A stretch of DNA of 64,000 nt from Alcanivorax sp. (GCF_002733835.1 NZ_NVWY01000011.1:1-64000); one strand, 5' to 3'; shown: positions 43,305 to 52,256, counted from the first letter of the stretch. Notes: generated by a model not told the origin, from the sequence alone. Numbers and translations are program-made.

Positions 43305-44975
43305 TTATGCGCTTTGACGCAAGGTTTTCTTGTCGATCTTGCCCACGGAGGTAAGAGGAATGGCATCAATGAAGAACACCTCTCTGGGTACCTTGTAAGG
43401 CGACATATTGGCTTTGCAGAACGTGGACAACTCGGCTTTAAGGTCTGACTCGGACGACTGATTGTCCGGCATGCGCTGGATATAGAGCTGCACCACATCA
43501 TTGCCCGGCCGGTCATGATCCGGGCGGCCAACAACCGCGCACATGGCAACCCATGGCAGACTCTGAACCTTGCCCTCCACTTCCACGGAAAACACCTTGT
43601 AGCCACCGACAATCAGCATGTCCTTGCTGCGATCACAAACACGGATAAAACCCTCTTCATCCATCACACCGATGTCGCCGGTATGCATCCACGTCTGGCC
43701 ATCCATCACCCGCAGTGCTTTCCGGGTCGCTTCCGGCATCGCCAGATACCCCTGCATCACCTGCGGGCCGGAAGCGATGATCTCCCCGGCTTCGCCCTGT
43801 GGCATGGGGCGTGTGCCGTCTTCAGCATCGACGATGCGCACATCCGTGCCCGGCAGCGGAATCCCCACGTGGGCTTCCTTGAAGTGTGACGCCGGATTCA
43901 GCGTGATCACCGGGCTGGTTTCAGTCATGCCGTACACTTCACAAAACTTGCCGGCACCGACCACACTTTCCAGTTTCTGCACCTCTTCTTTGGCAAACGG
44001 TGCGGCACCGGAAATAGCCATACGCAAGCCGCTGAAATCCAGTGATTTGAAGGTGTCGTTAGCGCACAGCATTTGGTACAACGCCGGCACCGCAGCCAGC
44101 ACCGTCGGTGTGCGCTTGTGCATTTCACCAACAAAATGATCAATGTCCCGGGGATCCGGGATCAACAGGAAGGTGGACGCTGTACGCAGGGCATTGAACA
44201 ACACGGCCGCCCCGCCGATATGAAACAGCGGGAACGCCGAGGCCACCGTTTCTTCACCGGTGCGGTAGCCGTAAAACACATTGGCCTGCAGGTTATTCAT
44301 GAACAGATTGGATGAGCTAAGCCGGGCCCCTTTCGGCATACCAGTGGTGCCGCCGGTGTACTGCAGATACAGCACTTCATCCATGGCTACCTTTGTGTTA
44401 ACTGGATCCGCGCTGGCCGGCAGGTGATCATGTAGCGACATCACATTCACACCGTCACGGGATTCCTCCACGCTTTCCCCCTGACCGGAGACCAGGTCCA
44501 TTGGGCCGGACACAATCACGGTCTGCAGGCTTTCAACCTTGCCCAAAACCGGTGGAATGGAAGTCTGCCAAAACGGCATCAGTGTCATCAGAATTTTCAC
44601 TCTGGCATCGCTGGCCTGGTGAATAATTTCCGGCGGCGTCATTAAAGGCGAAATGCTGGTGCTGACCATGCCCAGACGCGCCGCCGCGATGAAAGCCACC
44701 ACATACTGCGGGGTGTTTGGCATCTGCAGGCCCAGGACGTCGCCGGCCTGGGCGCCCTGCGCGACAAACAACGCCGCCATGCGATCGGCCATCTCATCCA
44801 GTTGCCGGTAGCTCATGGCCTGGCCCAGGAACACCTGGGCTTCACGATCCGGAAACTGCTCCGCATACCCCCGCACATAGTCAGACAGGGTCTTATCGGG
44901 CAGCTCTGGCAGGCTGTGCCAGTCATGGCCCATTGATTCGTAGATAGACAGCCAGGGGCGGGTATCCGACTTCAT
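43305..44975 (-). CDS. Acyl-CoA ligase (AMP-forming)
   Basis: A 556-residue ANL-superfamily enzyme. The P-loop is YTGGTTGMPKGA, followed by YGMTETSPV (A5), TGDIGVMDEEGFIRVCDRSKDMLIVGGYKV (A7-A8) and the C-terminal catalytic Lys in SVGKIDKK. It activates a carboxylic acid, probably a long-chain or branched acid, to its CoA ester via an acyl-adenylate. ATG 44975 has GAAGG eight bases upstream; the GTG at 44984 falls in that site. It lies between the two DUF2236 genes and close to two acyl-CoA dehydrogenase genes, so a shared degradation pathway is likely. Confidence 0.92.
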   Translation of the reverse strand: MKSDTRPWLSIYESMGHDWHSLPELPDKTLSDYVRGYAEQFPDREAQVFLGQAMSYRQLDEMADRMAALFVAQGAQAGDVLGLQMPNTPQYVVAFIAAARLGMVSTSISPLMTPPEIIHQASDARVKILMTLMPFWQTSIPPVLGKVESLQTVIVSGPMDLVSGQGESVEESRDGVNVMSLHDHLPASADPVNTKVAMDEVLYLQYTGGTTGMPKGARLSSSNLFMNNLQANVFYGYRTGEETVASAFPLFHIGGAAVLFNALRTASTFLLIPDPRDIDHFVGEMHKRTPTVLAAVPALYQMLCANDTFKSLDFSGLRMAISGAAPFAKEEVQKLESVVGAGKFCEVYGMTETSPVITLNPASHFKEAHVGIPLPGTDVRIVDAEDGTRPMPQGEAGEIIASGPQVMQGYLAMPEATRKALRVMDGQTWMHTGDIGVMDEEGFIRVCDRSKDMLIVGGYKVFSVEVEGKVQSLPWVAMCAVVGRPDHDRPGNDVVQLYIQRMPDNQSSESDLKAELSTFCKANMSPYKVPREVFFIDAIPLTSVGKIDKKTLRQSA

Positions 44976-44986
44976 AAAAAACACCT

Positions 44987-45877
44987 TCAGTTATTGCTGT
45001 TATAGGCTTCAGGGTGGCGCTGCGCATCCGAGTAGGCCTTGCGGGCCAGTGGAATCAGTCGCCACTTTTTCGGTGTCAGGGCGTGCATGGCACGGTAAGT
45101 GCCACACCACAGACGGCAAAGGCGTTCATCTCTGGTGGTCCAGGGGATCTGGAATTTTTCACGGAACGCAACGGGCAGTGTTGCGCGCAGATTGAATCGC
45201 ATGAAGCGCCCCATCACGGCAAGGATCATGCGCCAGGCGGCATCGGGTATCTTGCTGTTTGGGGGCTTGGGAATTTCCAGATAATGCTCGGGGCGCATCA
45301 GATCCTGCACCACGTCTCCCCACTCCAGTTTGTCGCGAATCATGCCATGGAAGTAATCCCAGTATTCACTCTCCGTGGCGGGCAAGTCCTGGTCACGGAT
45401 GCCCATCAGCTTTCCCAGTTGCCGCCATTCGGCAAACATCGCATGGCGCTGCCGGGTGGTAGGCGACGTGCCGAAGAACTCATGCATACGAATGGTGGCA
45501 TCGTAGCCGGTGATGTGTACCCAGCTGTAGGCTTCCGGGTCCAGCGCGAAGTACTTTTTTCCCTGCTTGTCGACCCCCTTGATGGAGCGATGCAGGTCAT
45601 ACAGTTTCACACCCATCTCGATAGCACGCTGGGGCCGCGCATACACAATGGGCCAGAGCAATTCGGTAGACCGTTTGGCGCGGCCCCAGGGGTCGGTTTT
45701 ATAGACCGAGTGTTCTCCCACGCCCGCATCGATAATCGGATGCGCCACCTGCAGCACAAAAGCCTGCGGCAGCATCATGTGAAAACGCCAGGAACCGAAG
45801 TCCTGCCAGGTCAGGGAGTCAGGTCCCAACGGTTGAAGGTCCAGGTGTCGTTCTGTCTGTTCAGCGGTCTGTGTCAT
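44987..45877 (-). CDS. MpaB-family (DUF2236) oxygenase-like protein 2
   Basis: A 296-residue protein. It has the same core as the gene at 41610 (FVLQVAHPIIDAGVGEHSVYKTDPWGRAKRSTELL and AYSWVHITGYDATIRMHEFF), so it is a paralogue with a shorter N-terminus. ATG 45877 is used; an upstream TTG at 45913 would add 12 residues. The gene ends 11 bp before the acyl-CoA ligase and is probably the first gene of that operon. Function by family: haem-dependent cleavage or oxidation of a hydrophobic substrate. Confidence 0.88.
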   Translation of the reverse strand: MTQTAEQTERHLDLQPLGPDSLTWQDFGSWRFHMMLPQAFVLQVAHPIIDAGVGEHSVYKTDPWGRAKRSTELLWPIVYARPQRAIEMGVKLYDLHRSIKGVDKQGKKYFALDPEAYSWVHITGYDATIRMHEFFGTSPTTRQRHAMFAEWRQLGKLMGIRDQDLPATESEYWDYFHGMIRDKLEWGDVVQDLMRPEHYLEIPKPPNSKIPDAAWRMILAVMGRFMRFNLRATLPVAFREKFQIPWTTRDERLCRLWCGTYRAMHALTPKKWRLIPLARKAYSDAQRHPEAYNSNN

Positions 45878-46026
45878 GGGGGAGCTCGATAACTGGCTAT
45901 GAGACAAATACAAAAATACGTCTCACTCATACCGAGAGGCAACCCATGCATACAGCTTTCACTGTTATGTTTAGGACAAAATGATCAATTACCCGTCACA
46001 TTGGGTCAGGAGGGTCAGGAAGACAA

Positions 46027-46653
46027 TCAAGGTGTCAGGAGCGGGCGCAGGTAGTCTTCCGCCACCCGGCGTACGCTGTCAGCATCGGCCGGGTTCAATA
46101 CGCCATCAGGGGACAGCACCATGGACTGCATAAGCCGTAACATCAGTTCCGCCATGGGCTCCATGGGCTGCTGACGAATAGCACCGCTATCCTGCTCCTC
46201 CTGCAACAACCCCGCCAGATAGATACGGAAGAACCCCATCATTTGCCACAGGCGTTGCGTCAGTAGCGGCAAAATGGTCTCCGGTTCGGAAGTCAGCAGC
46301 CGCTTCAGCAACGGATGCCGGTGGGCCCGGGTCACCGCCAGCACGAAGGATTCAAGAACACGTTCAAGACCGCTGTCCAGCTTCTCCAGTTCATCTTCGA
46401 TCATCGCCAGTTGTCGCTGGCATTCGCGCAGAATCACCACCTGAATCAACTGGTCCTTATCCGCAAAACGACGATAGGCCGTCGCCCGACCAATGCCCGC
46501 ACGGGTGGCCACATCTTCCATGGTGGTACGTCGCAAACCGAATTCCACGAACAATGCCAACCCGGCATCAAGAATTTTCTCGTAGGTTCTATCGCCCTGG
46601 GGAACCTGAAGATTCTTGAGCAGCGCCGCCGACGCGATATTTTTGCGAGACAT
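46027..46653 (-). CDS. TetR-family regulator
   Basis: A 208-residue regulator. The N-terminal HTH is RTYEKILDAGLALFVEFGLRRTTMEDVATRAGIGRATAYRRFADKDQLIQVV, typical of TetR. The ligand-binding C-terminal part is helical. GGGAGTTGGA precedes the ATG, and tandem palindromes lie about 50 bp upstream. It lies between the DUF2236/ligase operon and two acyl-CoA dehydrogenase genes, so it probably controls lipid or terpenoid catabolism in response to an acyl-CoA. Confidence 0.93.
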   Translation of the reverse strand: MSRKNIASAALLKNLQVPQGDRTYEKILDAGLALFVEFGLRRTTMEDVATRAGIGRATAYRRFADKDQLIQVVILRECQRQLAMIEDELEKLDSGLERVLESFVLAVTRAHRHPLLKRLLTSEPETILPLLTQRLWQMMGFFRIYLAGLLQEEQDSGAIRQQPMEPMAELMLRLMQSMVLSPDGVLNPADADSVRRVAEDYLRPLLTP

Positions 46654-46700
46654 TCCAACTCCCTGTGATATGAACCGGATACGCGATCAACCTGCGCGAA

Positions 46701-46724
46701 TACCCTTATCAAGGGTATATACCC
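46701..46724. promoter_or_regulatory. Overlapping palindromes, probable TetR operator
   Basis: TACCCTT ATC AAGGGTA (46701-46717) overlaps GGGTATATACCC (46713-46724), giving three TACCC half-sites in a row. It lies in the tetR promoter region; autoregulation is expected. Confidence 0.65.
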
Positions 46725-46802
46725 CATGGCTTCCCAGCCCGCAAATTCCGTTTCATCGCAATGCCTCCATGACCAAGCAACAAGCCCCGCCATAGTATCG
46801 GC

Positions 46803-47927
46803 TCAAGCGGCTTGCACCATCGCCCTTAAATGCATATCCGCATTACCAAACAGTCCATCCGCTGCCGTCAACCGCTTGACGAAATGGCCCACACCCAATT
46901 CATCGGTCATGCCCATGCCACCATGGATCTGGATGGCTTCCTGGCCGATCTTGCGTCCGGCACGGCCCAACTGGGCCTTCATGGCATACACCGCCTTATC
47001 CGCATCCTCGTGGCCTTCCACGTATTTCAGTGTGGACGCCAGCAACAGGGAGCGGGTCTGTTCCATAGCGATGAACATATCCGCCATGCGGAACTGCAGC
47101 ACCTGGAATTTACCGATAGCCAAGCCGAACTGTTTGCGGGTCTTGGTGTATTCCACCGTATCGTTAAGTAACACGGACATGCTTCCCACACTCTCTGCTG
47201 ACAAGGCCAACAGCCCCTCATGCAGCACGGCTTTGGCCACATCATAGCCTTTGTTCAGCTCACCGATGCGAGCCGCACCAGGCACCGTCACGTCTGAGAA
47301 GCGAATTTCTGCCCCCTGGCGGCCATCCACCATGCGATGGGGCACACGCGCGATTCCTTCGGCATTGGCATCTACCAGAAACAAAGACAAACCATCCTTA
47401 TCACCCGGCTGCCCAGCGGTACGGGCCAGCACCACCAACAGGTCCGCCTGGTCACCATTCATCACCGATGCCTTGGTGCCATTCAACACCACATTATCGC
47501 CTTTCACTGTGGCCTGAAGGGCGGTGTTTTCCAGGCTAAAAACCCGTTCGTACTCTTCAGCGGCAAACGCCAGCTGCAAGCGTCCCTCGATTAATGCGGG
47601 AATGGTTTCCGCCTGTTGAGCCGCCTCGGCCCGGCGCAGAAACCCGCCCCCCAACACCACGGTGGCGATATACGGTGACATGATCAGGCCTTCACCCAGC
47701 GCCTCGAGCAGCACCATGGTTTCCAGCGGGCCCATGCCCATGCCCCCGTGTTCTTCCTCAAACGGCACCGCCAACCAACCCAGTTCAGCCAGCTTCTGCC
47801 AGGTGGCTGTATCCAGGGGCATCAGTTTTTTATTCTGCCGATGGGTTTCGACATCACTGTTGTCGCGCACAAACCGCTTGGCGCTATCCGCCAGCATTTG
47901 CTGTTCTTCACTCAACTGAAAATTCAT
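46803..47927 (-). CDS. Acyl-CoA dehydrogenase (second of pair)
   Basis: A 374-residue flavoprotein of the acyl-CoA dehydrogenase superfamily: N-terminal helical domain, a central beta domain (LFLVDANAEGIARVPHRMVDGRQGAEIRFSDVTVP) and a C-terminal helical domain with the family-typical IQIHGGMGMTDE motif. The motif around the usual catalytic base is divergent, as in the heterodimeric FadE-type enzymes that act on sterols and branched acids. GGAGAAC precedes the ATG. It follows the other acyl-CoA dehydrogenase gene with a REP-like hairpin between, so the two may form one complex. Confidence 0.9.
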   Translation of the reverse strand: MNFQLSEEQQMLADSAKRFVRDNSDVETHRQNKKLMPLDTATWQKLAELGWLAVPFEEEHGGMGMGPLETMVLLEALGEGLIMSPYIATVVLGGGFLRRAEAAQQAETIPALIEGRLQLAFAAEEYERVFSLENTALQATVKGDNVVLNGTKASVMNGDQADLLVVLARTAGQPGDKDGLSLFLVDANAEGIARVPHRMVDGRQGAEIRFSDVTVPGAARIGELNKGYDVAKAVLHEGLLALSAESVGSMSVLLNDTVEYTKTRKQFGLAIGKFQVLQFRMADMFIAMEQTRSLLLASTLKYVEGHEDADKAVYAMKAQLGRAGRKIGQEAIQIHGGMGMTDELGVGHFVKRLTAADGLFGNADMHLRAMVQAA

Positions 47928-47979
47928 CGTTGTTCTCCATTCCCGGGTAGCTGCCGGCTTTCACCGTTCCAGCCTTCAC

Positions 47980-48047
47980 CATGCGAGCATGGTTTCCCAC
48001 AAAACCTGACACCGCCGAGAGCCCCTGTGGGAAGTCATGCTCGCATG
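47980..48047. repeat. REP-like inverted pair between the dehydrogenase genes
   Basis: CATGCGAGCATG plus TTCCCACA on the left (47980-48001) matches TGTGGGAA plus CATGCTCGCATG on the right (48026-48047), 20 of 22 positions. Each arm holds its own small palindrome preceded by TGTGGGA, as in Pseudomonas-type REP sequences. Confidence 0.7.
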
Positions 48048-48071
48048 ACGAATCCCGGCCCTCAGTCACCC

Positions 48072-49274
48072 TCAAAGCCCCAACACCGCCTTGGCGATAA
48101 TCCCGCGCTGCACCTCATTGGAGCCGCCGTAAATGGAGCAGGCTCGGGAATTGAGATAATGGGGCATGGCGGTGAGCGCATATTCCGGCCCGGTAATCGG
48201 CTGATCGTCGCCGGGCACGAGCGCCTGGGGCTGCCAGATCGTCGCCTGCGCCCCCAGGGTTTCGATGCGCAGTTCCGTCACTTTCTGCAGTAGCTCGGTA
48301 CCCAGAATCTTGGTCATGGACGACAGCGCCCCCGGATCCTTCCCGGCTGACAGCGCCGACTTGATACGCATTTCCGTAAACTCCAGGGCCAGCACATCCG
48401 CCTCCAGCTGGGCCAGCTTGTGCTGCCATACCGGATCGTCCAGCAAGGCACCAAACGCGGTCTGCTGTTTGGATGCCATCACCTTGATCTTTTCCAACTG
48501 CACATGAAGGCCGGGAGCATACTCCTGGCCACCGCGTTCGAACGTGAGCAGGTATTTGGCCACCGTCCAGCCATCGTTTTCCTCACCAACACGGTTCTTC
48601 TGCGGTACGCGGACATTGTCGAAAAACACCTGGCACTGCTCGGTCACTTCATCCAGACCAACGATGGGTTCAATGGAAATACCCGGCAGGTCCATATCCA
48701 GCAACAGGAAGGTGATGCCCTGTTGCGGTTTGCCGTCTTTGCGGGTGCGCACCAACGCGAACATCTTGTTGGCGTAATGGGCGTAGGTGGTCCAGATCTT
48801 GGTGCCATTGATGATGTAGTCATCACCGTCTTTCTCAGCGAAGGTTTTCAACGATGCCAGATCGGAGCCAGCACCCGGCTCGGAGTAACCCTGGCACCAG
48901 AAATGTTCACCGCTGAGGATCTTTGGCAGGTATGCCTTCTGCTGCTCTTCAGTGCCACAACCAATCAGGCAGGGCCCGCACATGTGCAAGCCCATGGGCA
49001 CCAGTGGCGGGGTTTCCGCACGCACCAGCTCTTCGGCGAAAATGGCCCGTTGGGTCACGCTCCAGCCGGTACCACCGAACTCTTTTGGCCAGTGCGGGGC
49101 CGCCCAGCCCTTGTTGTTCAGGATCGTCTGCCAGGCCATGGCCTCTTTCACCGGTGAAAACACCGATGTCACCATCTTGCCCGCCTCGCGAATTTCATCG
49201 GTGAGGCTTTCTTCCAGGAAGGTTCGCACCTCATCCCGAAATGATGCTTCCTGTTCCGGCACCTGCAGATCCAT
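48072..49274 (-). CDS. Acyl-CoA dehydrogenase (first of pair)
   Basis: A 400-residue acyl-CoA dehydrogenase. ATG 49274 has GGAG eight bases upstream; nine more codons exist. Motifs: CQGYSEPGAGSDLASLKT (FAD/substrate), WTTYAHYANKMFALVRT, and the C-terminal SRACSIYGGSNEVQRGIIAKAVLGL. It is of the longer type often paired with a smaller partner, as here. It likely oxidises the acyl-CoA made by the nearby ligase; the chain type is unknown. Confidence 0.92.
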   Translation of the reverse strand: MDLQVPEQEASFRDEVRTFLEESLTDEIREAGKMVTSVFSPVKEAMAWQTILNNKGWAAPHWPKEFGGTGWSVTQRAIFAEELVRAETPPLVPMGLHMCGPCLIGCGTEEQQKAYLPKILSGEHFWCQGYSEPGAGSDLASLKTFAEKDGDDYIINGTKIWTTYAHYANKMFALVRTRKDGKPQQGITFLLLDMDLPGISIEPIVGLDEVTEQCQVFFDNVRVPQKNRVGEENDGWTVAKYLLTFERGGQEYAPGLHVQLEKIKVMASKQQTAFGALLDDPVWQHKLAQLEADVLALEFTEMRIKSALSAGKDPGALSSMTKILGTELLQKVTELRIETLGAQATIWQPQALVPGDDQPITGPEYALTAMPHYLNSRACSIYGGSNEVQRGIIAKAVLGL

Positions 49275-49480
49275 GACGTACTCCACTATATATAGACTCA
49301 ATCAGCCCAGTGTACGGGAGGCGACTTGAGACAATAATGACGATTCGTTTCACCCGGATGGCCAAAACCGTCAAAACAGGCAGAGCCCTTACCCTGCCTG
49401 CGCCAGTCAGCCCGCAACACTCCCCCGCCCACCTGGTTTATACTCCCCACCACACTCAATCGATACGACACGGCGTCCCC

Positions 49481-50419
49481 ATGAGCATCAACTGGTTCCC
49501 CGGCCACATGAACAAGGCCATCCGCGAAATCCGCGACATTCTTCCCAAGGTGGACCTGATCATCGAGGTGGTGGACGCGCGCCTGCCCTACAGCAGCGCC
49601 AACCCGGTGATCGAACAATTTCGGGCCGACAAGCCCTGCCTGAAACTGCTCAGCAAAAGCGACCTGGCCGACCCGGCCGTCACCCGGCAGTGGCTTGATC
49701 ACCTGGAGCAGGACCCGAAAGTCCGTGCTCTGGCCATCACCACCGACAAACCGGAACAGATCCGCAAACTGGTGGACACCGCCCTGAAAATGGCCGGCAA
49801 GCGGACCGACCGAGCCACCAGCGTTACCGCCCTTATCACCGGCATTCCCAACGTGGGCAAATCCACCCTGATCAACAACCTGGCCAGCCGCATCATCGCC
49901 AAAGCCGGTAACGAACCCGCCGTCACCCAGCGCCAGCAACGCATCGACCTGCGCAACGGCCTGGTGCTCATCGACACCCCCGGCATCCTCTGGCCGAAAA
50001 TCGAAAACCCGGACAGCGGTTACCGCCTGGCTCTCTCCGGCGCCATCAAGGCCACCGCCATGCAGGAAGACGACGTGGCCCTGTACGCCGCCGAATACTT
50101 CATGCAGGCCTACCCCCAACAGATGAAAGAACGCTTCAAACGCGACGACCTGCCCGAAGACGGCATCCCCTTCCTGGAAACCATCGGCAAGCAGCGCGGC
50201 TGCCTGGGCAGCGGCGGCCACGTGGACTTCGACCGCGCCGCCACCCTGCTGATCAGCGAATACCGCGGCGGCAGACTGGGCCAGCTCACCCTGGAAACCC
50301 CGGCCATGGCGGAGCAAGAGCATGTGAAGGTGGCGGAGATACGCAGGTTGAAAGAGGAGGAGAAGGAGGCGAAGAAGAAGGCCAGGAAGGCGGCGTATAA
50401 GGCGAAGGGGCAGAAATAG
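49481..50419 (+). CDS. ylqF: Ribosome biogenesis GTPase YlqF/RbgA
   Basis: A 312-residue circularly permuted GTPase. The order of motifs is G4-like LSKSDLAD, then G1 GIPNVGKSTLINNL, G3 DTPGILWP, with an N-terminal INWFPGHMNKAIREI that is characteristic of YlqF. The C-terminus is Lys/Glu-rich (EEEKEAKKKARKAAYKAKG). ATG 49481 is chosen because it gives the family's N-terminus; 57 more codons upstream are not conserved-looking. It assists large-subunit assembly. Confidence 0.93.
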   Translation: MSINWFPGHMNKAIREIRDILPKVDLIIEVVDARLPYSSANPVIEQFRADKPCLKLLSKSDLADPAVTRQWLDHLEQDPKVRALAITTDKPEQIRKLVDTALKMAGKRTDRATSVTALITGIPNVGKSTLINNLASRIIAKAGNEPAVTQRQQRIDLRNGLVLIDTPGILWPKIENPDSGYRLALSGAIKATAMQEDDVALYAAEYFMQAYPQQMKERFKRDDLPEDGIPFLETIGKQRGCLGSGGHVDFDRAATLLISEYRGGRLGQLTLETPAMAEQEHVKVAEIRRLKEEEKEAKKKARKAAYKAKGQK

Positions 50420-50445
50420 GTTATCCCAGCGAAAATGGCTAGAGA

Positions 50446-50613
50446 TTATCGCTGTCGGGAATGAAAACGTACCGCTTCTTCTTTCGAAGAAAACCGTGGT
50501 TCAGACGCCTTTTCGGGAACATCAAAACCTTCCAGCCTCAAGCCCGCTGCATAATTGCGACGGCGAACGCTGGCGAAGTATGCCATTTTGGTTTTTAAAG
50601 AGGGAGAAATCAT
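50446..50613 (-). CDS. yhfG: YhfG-family small protein
   Basis: A 55-residue protein: KTKMAYFASVRRRNYAAGLRLEGFDVPEKA matches the YhfG (DUF2559) pattern of basic helices with RRxNYxAxxRLEG. ATG 50613 has GAGGTGACG upstream; 30 extra codons are possible but not family-like. In E. coli yhfG precedes fic and its product acts as an antitoxin-type partner, but no fic gene is next to it here, so it is an orphan. Confidence 0.75.
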   Translation of the reverse strand: MISPSLKTKMAYFASVRRRNYAAGLRLEGFDVPEKASEPRFSSKEEAVRFHSRQR

Positions 50614-50654
50614 CACGTCACCTCGGTCAAATTCATTATGCTGTTGAGTGACTT

Positions 50655-51365
50655 TTACAACACAACCATCACATGCCCATGCCGCTTCAGCCACTCCCGG
50701 CATTCTTCATAATCGGGCAGCACCCTGCCCACCTCACCCCAGAACTGCGGCGAGTGATCATGGCGAATCAAATGACATAACTCGTGGACAACCACGTAAT
50801 CCACCATACGGTTCGGGGCCATCATGATCTGCCAGTTGAATTGCAGCTCACCTTTCGCGGTGCAGCTTCCCCAGCGGGATTTAAAGGTTTTGATAGACAC
50901 ATTGGGGACAGTGACGCCCACCTGCGGCGCCCAGCGGGCGACTTTATCTTTTAGTTTCGTTTCGGCCTGGCGCTTGTACCAGCGAATCAGGGCATTGCGG
51001 ATCATGTGGGGTTGTTCCGCGCCCTGGGGCACGGACACCAGCAAACGCCCCTGCACCAATTTCACCGGAGCGAAGAGGCCTTTTTCCACTTTCAGCCGGT
51101 AGTTGCGGCCAAGGTAGGAGAAGGACTCTCCGGAGACGTAGCGCTTGCTGCTGGGCGGGGTCATCTCCTGATGAAGCGCGATCTTTTCCTTGATCCAGCG
51201 GCGTTTGGCCGCCAGCAATTCGCCAATACGCTCCAAAGAAACGTCCGCCGGCACCACCACCGACACCGCCCCTTCTTCCACCCGGATATCGGCAGACTTG
51301 CGGCGACTGGTGCGGATCACTTCGGCAATAAAGCCGTTGCCGTCGATAAATTCAGGATGCTTCAA
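50655..51365 (-). CDS. YgjP-like metallopeptidase (DUF45)
   Basis: A 236-residue protein with the zinc motif HELCHLIRHDHSPQFW (HExxH with His, His and a further His), preceded by FKSRWGSCTAKGELQFNW, the full signature of the YgjP/UPF0758-type M48-like family. The start is TTG 51365, one base after the antitoxin stop, so it is probably translated with the toxin-antitoxin pair. Substrate unknown. Confidence 0.9.
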   Translation of the reverse strand: MKHPEFIDGNGFIAEVIRTSRRKSADIRVEEGAVSVVVPADVSLERIGELLAAKRRWIKEKIALHQEMTPPSSKRYVSGESFSYLGRNYRLKVEKGLFAPVKLVQGRLLVSVPQGAEQPHMIRNALIRWYKRQAETKLKDKVARWAPQVGVTVPNVSIKTFKSRWGSCTAKGELQFNWQIMMAPNRMVDYVVVHELCHLIRHDHSPQFWGEVGRVLPDYEECREWLKRHGHVMVVL

Positions 51366-51366
51366 G

Positions 51367-51696
51367 CTATAGCTCTCTGATCCAGTCCAGCGTTTCCGGG
51401 TGGCGCTGAATCAGGCGCATCAGGGTGGTCGAGCCCTGGTCCGGTTTACCACGGTCCTGCTCCCAGCGCTCAAGCGTGCGCACACTCATGCGTAGCATGT
51501 TGGCGAAGATCGGGCGGGACACTTTCAGGCTTTCGCGCAGCGAACGAATTTCTGCAGCGGTAATTTCCAGCGGGTCTTTCAGTTCCAGCTCAGTGGTCTG
51601 CAGGGTTTGCTTGCCCTCCCGGGCATCCTGCAACGCCTCAAAGCCTTCGGTCAGTTCGCCGAAGATATCGCGCTTGTTGTCAGTCTTCTTTGCCAT
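51367..51696 (-). CDS. HigA/NadS-type antitoxin (HTH)
   Basis: A 109-residue protein with a C-terminal XRE-type HTH (EIRSLRESLKVSRPIFANMLRMSVRTLERWEQDRGKP), the arrangement of HigA/NadS antitoxins, in which the N-terminus binds the toxin. It overlaps the toxin gene by 17 bp and has GGAGGCGAGAAG upstream inside it. It should repress the operon through the palindrome at 52053-52069. Confidence 0.9.
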   Translation of the reverse strand: MAKKTDNKRDIFGELTEGFEALQDAREGKQTLQTTELELKDPLEITAAEIRSLRESLKVSRPIFANMLRMSVRTLERWEQDRGKPDQGSTTLMRLIQRHPETLDWIREL

Positions 51697-52033
51697 GGCT
51701 TCTCGCCTCCACCTCGCGCGCCAGCAGCGCCTTGAGGGCTTTCTTCTGGTCAGCGGTCAAATCGGTTGCCTCATCCTTGTCATACAGGGTGAACAACCAG
51801 AACTGTGCGCCACCGGCGTACCAGTAATAGATAATCCGCACCCCACCGCGCTTGCCCTTGCCGCGCCGCTTGTCCACCCAGCGCACCTTGCGCAGCCCGC
51901 CCGTGCCCTGAATCACATCCCCCATGTGGGGCGATTCCAGCAACATGGCCTGGAGCAACCGGTATTCCTCGTCTTTCAGGTAGTCCGCCCGGTGGCGGCT
52001 GAAGGGCGGCAGCTCGACAAACAGCGCCTTCAT
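51680..52033 (-). CDS. RelE/HigB-type toxin
   Basis: A 117-residue protein of the RelE/ParE superfamily: KALFVELPPF, YRLLQAMLLESPHMGDVIQGTGGLRKVRWVDKRRGKGKRGGVRIIYYWYAGG and LFTLYDKDEATDLTADQKKALKALL. Arg/Lys-rich strands and the Tyr residues of YYWY match mRNA-cleaving members. Toxin-first gene order is typical of HigBA-like modules. Full length and probably functional. Confidence 0.92.
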   Translation of the reverse strand: MKALFVELPPFSRHRADYLKDEEYRLLQAMLLESPHMGDVIQGTGGLRKVRWVDKRRGKGKRGGVRIIYYWYAGGAQFWLFTLYDKDEATDLTADQKKALKALLAREVEARSHGKED

Positions 52034-52052
52034 GGGGTGCTCGACCCAAAGT

Positions 52053-52069
52053 ATACGCGATTCGCGTAT
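52053..52069. promoter_or_regulatory. Operator palindrome of the toxin-antitoxin operon
   Basis: ATACGCGA T TCGCGTAT, perfect eight-base arms, 20 bp upstream of the toxin start and overlapping a possible -10 region. The antitoxin HTH is the likely ligand. Confidence 0.75.
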
Positions 52070-52160
52070 GACGGCAAGCCTGTGACTGTCAGCGACAGCC
52101 CATCAGCATACAAAGCCATCCTTGGCTCCTTGTATTTCAATCAGTTAGCCAGACCTTCCT

Positions 52161-52256
52161 TGTAGGAGCGGTGGTTCCACCGCGATGCACCAGATCCATC
52201 TGTGCTTGCAGCCTCCTTGAAACCCAAAATCGCGGTGGAACCACCGCTCCCACAGG
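52161..52256. repeat. REP pair (REPIN-like)
   Basis: In the 527-bp stretch between the toxin gene and the transposase, TGTAGGAGCGGTGG...CGCGAT (52161-52186) and its inverted copy (52229-52254) flank 42 bp. Each arm contains the palindrome GCGGTGGTTCCACCGC. This is the Pseudomonas-type REP format; the mobilising RAYT is not in the window. Confidence 0.85.

Noticed and set aside
44976..44984. Upstream GTG as start of the acyl-CoA ligase
   Set aside because: The GTG overlaps the likely ribosome site of the ATG at 44975.
45900..45925. TGAGAC/GTCTCA repeat upstream of the second DUF2236 gene as an operator
   Set aside because: Arms are only six bases with a 14-base AT-rich spacer; too weak to call.
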